In this document: positions 1 to 3,888 of the stretch, one piece after another
Numbering within the stretch: the stretch's first letter is position 1
How the letters are laid out: every line of letters begins with the position of its first letter
DNA from: Lachnospiraceae bacterium UBA1755
GTDB lineage: Bacteria > Bacillota > Clostridia > Lachnospirales > Lachnospiraceae
NCBI GenBank assembly: GCA_002314805.1
Contig: DCHJ01000117.1
Location: 1 to 13,022 of the forward strand
DNA length: 13,022 nucleotides
Direction of reading: 5' to 3'
Position numbers and translations under genes: made by a program
Notes under the pieces: generated by a model
What the model was told of the DNA's origin: nothing
The model's input: only the letters and a program-made list of their open reading frames with translations
Database searches by the model: none

Positions 1-366
1 ATGCAAATAAGTGATAGAGATAGATTAATACTTGAGCACATGGTTAAGTATTGTGAAGAGATAGAAGGATATGTTGCAAGATTTGGCGATAATAGGGAAC
101 TATTTGAAACGGATAATGCATATCGCGGAGCATGTTCACTTGATATACTTCAGATAGGTGAGCTGTCAGCAAGTCTTACAGAGGAGTTTAAGCAACAAAC
201 AGCAGAGATGCCATGGAGAGATATTAAGACGATGAGAAATGTAGTGGCACATGGGTATGGTACATTAGATGTTGACACTACATGGAATACAATTAAAGAG
301 GATATTCCGGTATTGAAGGAGTTTTGCTTGCAAAAGTTAAGCAGTAAGATAGAAGAGACCGCGTAA
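1..366 (+). CDS. HepT-like HEPN toxin (DUF86), probable MNT-HEPN toxin-antitoxin component
   Basis: A 121-residue, mostly helical soluble protein. Residues 79-86 read RNVVAHGY, which fits the HEPN ribonuclease signature R-x4-H-x-Y (R79, H84, Y86). The helical DIL-QIGE segment around 48-54 and the closing IPVLKEF segment are also typical of HepT/DUF86. In this family HepT is the toxin, a HEPN RNase or translation-blocking protein, and a small MntA nucleotidyltransferase usually lies next to it and neutralises it by adding AMP groups. No such gene follows here, so the partner would have to lie upstream, outside the window. The start is the first base of the window, so its ribosome site cannot be judged. 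The length suits the family, so the gene appears complete. The last dozen codons fall inside a repeat found again downstream of the MGMT-like gene, so the tail SSKIEETA may come from the repeat rather than the HEPN fold. The family call is firm; activity is inferred. Confidence 0.85.
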   Translation: MQISDRDRLILEHMVKYCEEIEGYVARFGDNRELFETDNAYRGACSLDILQIGELSASLTEEFKQQTAEMPWRDIKTMRNVVAHGYGTLDVDTTWNTIKEDIPVLKEFCLQKLSSKIEETA

Positions 367-488
367 AACCTCATGTTTTCAATAGATTTCCGCAATCACG
401 GGGCTATTTCCCCTACGGGGACTAGGCTGCGCCGTCGCTTCCGGCCTCGGCATGAAATGAGGAGACTATCGAAAGATGGTCTCTTTTT
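332..488 (+). repeat. 3' intergenic repeat, copy 1 (full length)
   Basis: First of three related elements, each downstream of a + strand gene and ending in a terminator. It aligns with 1583-1741 almost end to end. Shared blocks in order are AAAAGTTAAGCAG, GAAGAGACCGCGTAAAACCTC, CCGCAATC, a GGGG-CCCC-GGGG stretch (400-403, 410-413, 417-420), GGCTGCGCCGTCGCTTCCGG, CGGCATGA and GGAGACTAT. The central CCCC can pair with either GGGG. CCTCAT at 369-374 complements ATGAGG at 457-462, and GAGACC at 355-360 complements GGTCTC at 478-483, the 3' arm of the terminator. The hepT stop codon lies within the repeat. Whether it acts as RNA or is a mobile or recombination element cannot be decided from one window. 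Confidence 0.85.
462..488 (+). terminator. Rho-independent terminator after hepT
   Basis: Nine-base-pair stem GAGACTATC / GATGGTCTC with one T-G wobble, closed by a GAAA tetraloop and followed by five T residues at 484-488. It forms the 3' end of repeat copy 1. Confidence 0.85.
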
Positions 489-489
489 G

Positions 490-498
490 TGATATAAT
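490..498 (+). promoter_or_regulatory. Putative extended -10 promoter for the yjdF transcript
   Basis: TGATATAAT (TG-n-TATAAT) lies directly after the terminator T run. The region where a -35 box would sit is the terminator stem and has no good match, so the promoter would rely on the extended -10. Transcription would start near 505 and leave about 70 nt before the riboswitch. This is inferred from consensus alone. Confidence 0.5.
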
Positions 499-574
499 AG
501 TTAAGACTATATTACAATAACATTAAATATGTTAATCACGGCTTACGGGCCTGATTATATATTAAAGCAAAGAT

Positions 575-759
575 AAAAACGCAACGTGTACTGTAAAGTA
601 TGCCAGAGCCGGTAGGGCGCATAATGTCCGGTGGACATCAGTTTTGCGTTGACCGGAACGGAGTGTAGATCCCGGCCGTCCTGTGAAAACAGGGTAAGTA
701 ACCCGCCCCTCCGGGTTGTCTGTTCTTTGCACATTCCAATCAGAAAGGAGGGATTGTCA
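575..759 (+). promoter_or_regulatory. yjdF motif (azaaromatic) riboswitch and expression platform
   Basis: The aptamer covers roughly 575-680. AACGCAA (578-584) pairs with TTGCGTT (644-650), and ATGTCC (624-629) pairs with GGACAT (633-638). The conserved-looking stretches CTGTAAAGTATGCCAGAGCC and ACGGAGTGTAGATC match my memory of the yjdF RNA, and the gene directly downstream is yjdF, the usual partner. In the platform, CCTGT-GAAA-ACAGG (680-693) and AACCCG/CGGGTT (700-705 with 712-717) form hairpins. CCCTCC at 707-712 is the exact complement of the ribosome site GGAGGG at 747-752. No U-tailed terminator lies before the gene, so control of translation initiation fits best. Members of this class bind azaaromatic compounds and raise yjdF expression; the direction of control here is inferred. 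Confidence 0.88.
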
Positions 760-1176
760 ATGGGCAAAGTGCATAGCAGTCTGACAGTGATTTTTGAGGA
801 GCCGTTCTGGATAGGGGTCTTTGAAAGATATGAAGACGGAAAGCTGTCTGCATCCAAAGTGACCTTTGGTGCGGAGCCGAAAGACTATGAGGTGTACGAA
901 TTCATCTTAAATCACTATTATGATCTGCAGTTCAGCCCCGCTGTGGCAGCTGCCGTAAAGGAAACTAAAAAGAATCCGAAGAAAATGCAGCGTGAGATTA
1001 AGAAATCTTTTGGGAATATTGGAATAGGGACAAAATCTCAGCAGGCACTGAAATTACAGCAGGAGCAGAACAAACAGGCACGAAAGGCAAAAAGCCATGA
1101 ACAAAAATTAGCTGAGGCTGAGCGACTGTTTGAACTGAAACAGCAAAAGAAAAGAGAGAAGCATAGGGGCAGATAA
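760..1176 (+). CDS. yjdF: YjdF family protein (DUF2992)
   Basis: A 138-residue protein with the YjdF layout. A beta-rich N-terminal part (SLTVIFEEPFWIGVFERYEDG, then KVTFGAEPKDYEVYEFIL) is followed by a very basic, Lys/Gln-rich helical tail from about residue 65 (KETKKNPKKMQREIKK and onward) that may form a coiled coil or bind nucleic acid. The start at 760 is set by GGAGGG seven bases upstream and by the family N-terminus. An upstream in-frame ATG at 631 would translate the riboswitch and is rejected. The biochemical role of YjdF is not established as far as I know; its control by an azaaromatic-sensing RNA suggests defence against, or handling of, toxic nitrogen heterocycles. The MGMT-like gene 32 bases downstream is probably cotranscribed. 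Identification is strong; function is open. Confidence 0.92.
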   Translation: MGKVHSSLTVIFEEPFWIGVFERYEDGKLSASKVTFGAEPKDYEVYEFILNHYYDLQFSPAVAAAVKETKKNPKKMQREIKKSFGNIGIGTKSQQALKLQQEQNKQARKAKSHEQKLAEAERLFELKQQKKREKHRGR

Positions 1177-1182
1177 TGCCCC
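1166..1182 (+). other. Hairpin over the yjdF stop codon
   Basis: GGGGCA / TGCCCC form a perfect six-pair stem around loop GATAA, which contains the yjdF TAA stop. No T run follows, so it is not a terminator. It could protect the yjdF 3' end or modulate reinitiation at the next gene; that role is inference. Confidence 0.4.
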
Positions 1183-1208
1183 GTGCAATCTCAATTATTG
1201 GAGCATTC

Positions 1209-1514
1209 ATGAATGAACTGTATGAAAAAATATATGCTGAAGTATCAAAAATCCCAAAAGGAAAGGTTGCTACCTATGGGCAAATTGCAGCGAAACTAGG
1301 CAATAGGAGACTCGCGAGAGTGGTTGGCAATGCACTTCATGTCAATCCCTACTACGGCAAGGTGCCATGCCACAGAGTGGTCAATGCAAAAGGAGAGCTG
1401 TCTGGAGCCTTTGCATTTGGAAGTTATGATGCGCAGAGAAAACTATTGGAATCCGAGGGAGTGGATGTGACCAATTTTTGTGTGGATCTTAAACAATATG
1501 GGATCAAAAACTGA
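1209..1514 (+). CDS. MGMT/ATL family DNA-binding domain protein (6-O-alkylguanine transferase-like, Cys retained)
   Basis: A 101-residue single-domain protein equal to the C-terminal half of O6-alkylguanine-DNA alkyltransferases. The KIPKGKVATYGQIAAKLGN helix-turn-helix entry is at 14-32, the arginine-finger helix RRLARVVGNAL at 33-43, and the active-site motif PCHRVV at 53-58 with Cys54 present. Alkyltransferase-like (ATL) proteins of this size usually carry Trp in place of that Cys, so this one sits between a true transferase and an ATL. It may accept the alkyl group itself or flag lesions for nucleotide excision repair. The start at 1209 aligns with family N-termini and has GGAG five bases upstream. 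An in-frame ATG at 1174-1178 overlapping the yjdF stop would add 11 residues that do not look like the family. Pairing with yjdF suggests a response to DNA-reactive aromatics. Confidence 0.88.
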   Translation: MNELYEKIYAEVSKIPKGKVATYGQIAAKLGNRRLARVVGNALHVNPYYGKVPCHRVVNAKGELSGAFAFGSYDAQRKLLESEGVDVTNFCVDLKQYGIKN

Positions 1515-1582
1515 ATGAAAAATGTATCTTTTGTGAAATGAAGGGTGGAATAATATTTATAAACGATCTGATTTACTATTTA

Positions 1583-1741
1583 AAAAGTTAAGCAGAAATT
1601 AGAAGAGACCGCGTAAAACCTCCTGTTCTGATATGGTTTTCCGCAATCGTGGGGCTATTTCCCCTGCGGGGACCAGGCTGCGCCGTCGCTTCCGGTCTGC
1701 GGCATGAGATTGGGAGACTATATAAGGATGGTCTCTTTTTT
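1583..1741 (+). repeat. 3' intergenic repeat, copy 2 (full length)
   Basis: Aligns with 332-488 over about 157 positions. Its 5' part repeats the 3' end of the hepT coding sequence: codons AAA TTA GAA GAG ACC GCG TAA would read KLEETA-stop against KIEETA-stop in hepT, although nothing here is an open gene. GGGG (1651-1654), CCCC (1661-1664) and GGGG (1668-1671) keep the same alternative pairing as copy 1. CCTG near 1622-1625 and CAGG near 1674-1677 add a stem before the conserved CTGCGCCG core. It lies about 70 bases after the MGMT-like gene. Confidence 0.85.
1714..1741 (+). terminator. Rho-independent terminator of the yjdF unit
   Basis: GAGACTAT / ATGGTCTC eight-pair stem with one wobble, loop ATAAGG, then six T residues from 1736. 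It is the 3' end of repeat copy 2 and separates the yjdF unit from the strong promoter that follows. Confidence 0.85.
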
Positions 1742-1753
1742 ATTGATATTATA

Positions 1754-1782
1754 TTGACAGCTAGTAAACACTAGCTTATAAT
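1754..1782 (+). promoter_or_regulatory. Consensus sigma-A promoter of the radical SAM-tetR operon
   Basis: TTGACA (1754-1759), a 17-base spacer and TATAAT (1777-1782): a perfect housekeeping consensus. Such a promoter would be very strong if unregulated, and two palindromes sit on it. Transcription should begin around 1789-1791, at the edge of the second operator. Confidence 0.92.
1759..1776 (+). promoter_or_regulatory. Operator O1, probable TetR site in the promoter spacer
   Basis: AGCTAGT-AAAC-ACTAGCT, an 18-base inverted repeat with seven-base arms. It occupies the whole spacer between -35 and -10, so a bound dimer would block RNA polymerase. It shares the GCTAGTA core with O2. The likely ligand is the TetR protein encoded at 3003-3614. 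Confidence 0.82.
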
Positions 1783-1790
1783 ACCTTCTT

Positions 1791-1808
1791 GGCTAGTAGA
1801 TACTAGCC
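1791..1808 (+). promoter_or_regulatory. Operator O2, probable TetR site at the transcription start
   Basis: GGCTAGTA-GA-TACTAGCC, an 18-base perfect inverted repeat with eight-base arms. Its centre is 32 bases, about three helical turns, from the centre of O1, so two dimers could bind the same DNA face. Confidence 0.82.
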
Positions 1809-1825
1809 TGACGGTTACAGAGGTA

Positions 1826-1890
1826 AATAGTGTGAAAGAAAACAGCACTTTCATTACTATTTGTGCCGCCGCTTGGCGACGGAAGGGATT
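1826..1890 (+). ncRNA. Structured 5' leader element, copy A
   Basis: Within the 5' UTR of the radical SAM gene. The outer stem is AATAGT (1826-1831) with ACTATT (1856-1861), the inner stem TGAAAG (1833-1838) with CTTTCA (1848-1853). A second hairpin at 1866-1882 (CCGCCGC-TTG-GCGACGG, one C-A mismatch) stops right at the GGAAGGG ribosome site. The same arrangement occurs before the histidine kinase gene (12208-12270). The role is unknown; control of ribosome access or mRNA stability are the obvious options. Confidence 0.65.
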
Positions 1891-1893
1891 ATT

Positions 1894-3006
1894 ATGAAAG
1901 ATAAAGAAGAATTCAACTTAGATGAGTATTTAGCAAAAGGAGTGGAGCATCTTGTAAAGGACATTGCTAAATCTGTTTTCAAAAATGTCAGGACCGGAAG
2001 ATTCATGACTGAGTTTGCAGGTGCGACTATGATAGCTACAAAGAAACGTCACGCATTGGAAGTGAAGGGTGAGCACATCCCGTCATTCCTTATCGCCAGC
2101 ATTACGCATTCGTGTAATCTCCACTGCGAAGGATGTTATGCCAGGGCAAATAAGGAATGCTTCGATGGAGGCGTGAAAGAAAAGAAGATACTCAATGCAG
2201 AGGAATGGGATGGTGTATTTGCTGAGGCCGAAGAATTAGGCATATCTTTTGTTCTTCTGGCTGGAGGGGAACCGATGATGAGACCGGATGTACTTAAGGC
2301 AGCCAGCAGACATAGAAAGATACTGTTCCCGGTATTTACAAACGGAACGCTGATAACGGAAGGTCTTCTGGGGTTACTGACATCCAATCCAAATCTTGTA
2401 CCTGTTATCAGTGTGGAAGGGGATGAAGCTGAGACCGACAAGCGCCGTGGTAACGGAGTGTATGAAAGAATTGATGCATCAATGAAAGAACTATATAACA
2501 GAGAGATTCCATTCGGAGTATCAATAACAGTCACAAAACCTAATGTGAATGAAGTATTCAGCAGCATATTTGTCCACAACCTACTAAGAAAAGGATGCAA
2601 GGCAATAGTCTATGTTGAATATGTGCCGATGGATGAGTACACACGCCAGATAGCACCGGATGACAGTGACAGGGAAATAATGAAGCAAAGACTAAACATT
2701 CTCAGAAGAGAGCAGGATGGAATGCTGCTGATTTCATTCCCCGGGGATGAGAAATCCTCAGGCGGATGTCTGGCAGCAGGAAGAGGATTTTTCCATATAA
2801 ATGCATTCGGTTCTGCAGAGCCGTGCCCGTTTTCTGCATACTCCGATACCGATATCAGAGAGACCGGGATAAGAAAGGCACTTAAGTCACCACTGTTTAG
2901 AGCCCTGAACGAAAAGGGAATAATGGATGCGGATCACATCGGAGGCTGTGTACTGTTTGAAAAGAAAGAGCTAGTAGAAGCATTATGCAAAGGGGAGGCT
3001 AAATGA
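1894..3006 (+). CDS. Radical SAM protein with SPASM-like C-terminal cysteines, substrate unknown
   Basis: A 370-residue soluble protein. CNLHCEGC at 74-81 is a Cx3Cx2C radical SAM motif (C74, C78, C81 hold the 4Fe-4S cluster that cleaves S-adenosylmethionine). GGEP at 124-127 is the SAM-binding motif. Residues 291-312 (GGCLAAGRGFF through EPCPF) and Cys352 in IGGCVLF recall a shortened SPASM/Twitch region that could bind an auxiliary cluster, but there are too few cysteines for a full SPASM set. A helical N-terminal extension of about 60 residues precedes the barrel. The start at 1894 follows GGAAGGG; an upstream TTG at 1861 would translate the leader hairpin and is rejected. The stop overlaps the tetR start (ATGA), so the two are translationally coupled. 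No precursor peptide gene is visible nearby, so a RiPP-maturation role is not supported. The substrate is unknown. Confidence 0.88.
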   Translation: MKDKEEFNLDEYLAKGVEHLVKDIAKSVFKNVRTGRFMTEFAGATMIATKKRHALEVKGEHIPSFLIASITHSCNLHCEGCYARANKECFDGGVKEKKILNAEEWDGVFAEAEELGISFVLLAGGEPMMRPDVLKAASRHRKILFPVFTNGTLITEGLLGLLTSNPNLVPVISVEGDEAETDKRRGNGVYERIDASMKELYNREIPFGVSITVTKPNVNEVFSSIFVHNLLRKGCKAIVYVEYVPMDEYTRQIAPDDSDREIMKQRLNILRREQDGMLLISFPGDEKSSGGCLAAGRGFFHINAFGSAEPCPFSAYSDTDIRETGIRKALKSPLFRALNEKGIMDADHIGGCVLFEKKELVEALCKGEAK

Positions 3007-3614
3007 CAACTAAGGAAAGAATCGTTGATGAAGCACTTACGCTGTTTTCTGCAAAAGGATTCAAGGGGACTACAGTAAAGAATATAGCCGATGCAGTAGG
3101 AATAAAGGATGCGTCTCTGTATAAGCATTTTGCTTCCAAACAGGAGATCATGGATGCCATCGTGAAGGAAGCTTATGCGCATATGGAAAGACTGTCACAG
3201 CAGCTGGGCTTTCCATCAGGGGATGCTATCGGAGAAACAGCACAATATTTCAAGAATGTCGACAGAAAAAAAATAATCGACTTAGCAAAAGAAGTATTCA
3301 TGTTCTATCTGACTGACAACTACATGTCCAGGTTTTGGAAACTGTCAAATATGGAACAATACAATAATCCGGAGCAGTATGAGATATACAGGGTATTCAT
3401 AGACGGCGGAATCGAGTATCAAACACGGCTTTTCACTGAAATGATAAGGATCGGAATTTTCAAAAAAGGAGATCCGGAAATAATGGCTTACAATTTCTAC
3501 TCGCCAATATTCCTGCTCCTTCACAAGTGTTCAGGACATGAGTATGAACTGGAGCCTACATTAGGACTCGTAGGAAGGATTACCGGGGAGTTCTATGACA
3601 GGTATCATAAATAA
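3003..3614 (+). CDS. TetR/AcrR family transcriptional regulator, probable autorepressor
   Basis: A 203-residue protein. The N-terminal TetR DNA-binding domain spans about residues 3-50: TKERIVDEALTLFSAKGFKG, then the helix-turn-helix TVKNIADAVGIKDASLYKHF and SKQEI. The rest is helical and variable, as expected for the ligand and dimer domain. The ATG overlaps the radical SAM stop codon, so both come from the same regulated message. The two palindromes on the operon promoter (1759-1776 and 1791-1808) are the natural targets: TetR proteins bind such 15-20 base palindromes and leave on ligand binding. The inducer cannot be read from the sequence; it may be a substrate or product of the radical SAM enzyme. 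A terminator follows at 3751-3776. Confidence 0.92.
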   Translation: MTTKERIVDEALTLFSAKGFKGTTVKNIADAVGIKDASLYKHFASKQEIMDAIVKEAYAHMERLSQQLGFPSGDAIGETAQYFKNVDRKKIIDLAKEVFMFYLTDNYMSRFWKLSNMEQYNNPEQYEIYRVFIDGGIEYQTRLFTEMIRIGIFKKGDPEIMAYNFYSPIFLLLHKCSGHEYELEPTLGLVGRITGEFYDRYHK

Positions 3615-3661
3615 AGAATCTGTTGTAATACATATGCAACAATAAAAAACAATGAAATCGT

Positions 3662-3776
3662 CAGTCTGATCATTGAGTGGGCGCCGTAATGGATTATACT
3701 TTGTGGTGAGCAGACTGCGCTGTCGCTTCCGGCCTGCGGCATGAGTTGAGGAGACTATCGAACGGTAGTCTCTTTT
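3662..3776 (+). repeat. 3' intergenic repeat, copy 3 (5' half diverged)
   Basis: Positions 3715-3776 match the 3' halves of copies 1 and 2: CTGCGCTGTCGCTTCCGG, CTGCGGCATGAG, then GAGGAGACTATCG and the terminator. The 5' half lacks the GAGACC and GGGG-CCCC-GGGG blocks. In their place CAGTCTG (3662-3668) pairs perfectly with CAGACTG (3711-3717), enclosing an unrelated loop. A GCCG to GCTG change in the core keeps pairing with CGGC through a G-U. It lies about 50-160 bases after tetR. Confidence 0.75.
3751..3776 (+). terminator. Rho-independent terminator of the radical SAM-tetR operon
   Basis: GAGACTATC-GAAC-GGTAGTCTC forms a nine-pair stem with one wobble, followed by four T residues. Compared with copy 1, the sixth pair is T-A instead of T-G and the eighth is T-G instead of T-A, so the stem is kept while the bases differ. 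Confidence 0.82.
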
Positions 3777-3853
3777 GTGTTATACTGAAAAAACAATTGT
3801 AGTCTCTTAAACGATTTCAGTAGCAGCATTAGATACACGTTTATCTATAAGGT

Positions 3854-3878
3854 AAGGGGAATCGCAATGAAAAATTAG
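3854..3878 (+). other. Strong ribosome site and ATG leading to a 3-codon ORF; probable broken or frameshifted start of the glycoside hydrolase
   Basis: AAGGGGA (3854-3860) sits six bases before ATG (3867-3869), the best initiation site upstream of the hydrolase. The frame reads ATG AAA AAT TAG and stops at once. The five A residues at 3870-3874 are the pivot: with four, the ATG would run without interruption into the hydrolase frame (M-K-I-R-L-F-C-L-R-Q). Possible explanations are a mutation or phase-variable tract, a one-base sequence error, or a tiny leader ORF with reinitiation. Confidence 0.7.
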
Positions 3879-3888
3879 ACTATTTTGT

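Noticed and set aside
335..341. GTTAAGC at the 5' end of repeat copies 1 and 2 fits the GTTRRRY core of integron attC sites
   Set aside because: No matching RYYYAAC at the other end, the arms do not form an attC-type hairpin, no integrase is present, and integrons are not typical of this type of host.
631..759. N-terminal extension of yjdF from an upstream in-frame ATG
   Set aside because: It would translate the riboswitch aptamer, has no ribosome site, and the family N-terminus begins at 760.
1861..1893. TTG start giving an 11-residue extension of the radical SAM protein
   Set aside because: It lies in the leader hairpin and lacks a ribosome site; ATG 1894 has GGAAGGG.
2969..2978. AGCTAGTAGA inside the radical SAM gene resembles half of the TetR operator
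   Set aside because: It lacks the second half of the palindrome and encodes ordinary residues of the protein, so chance is the likelier explanation.
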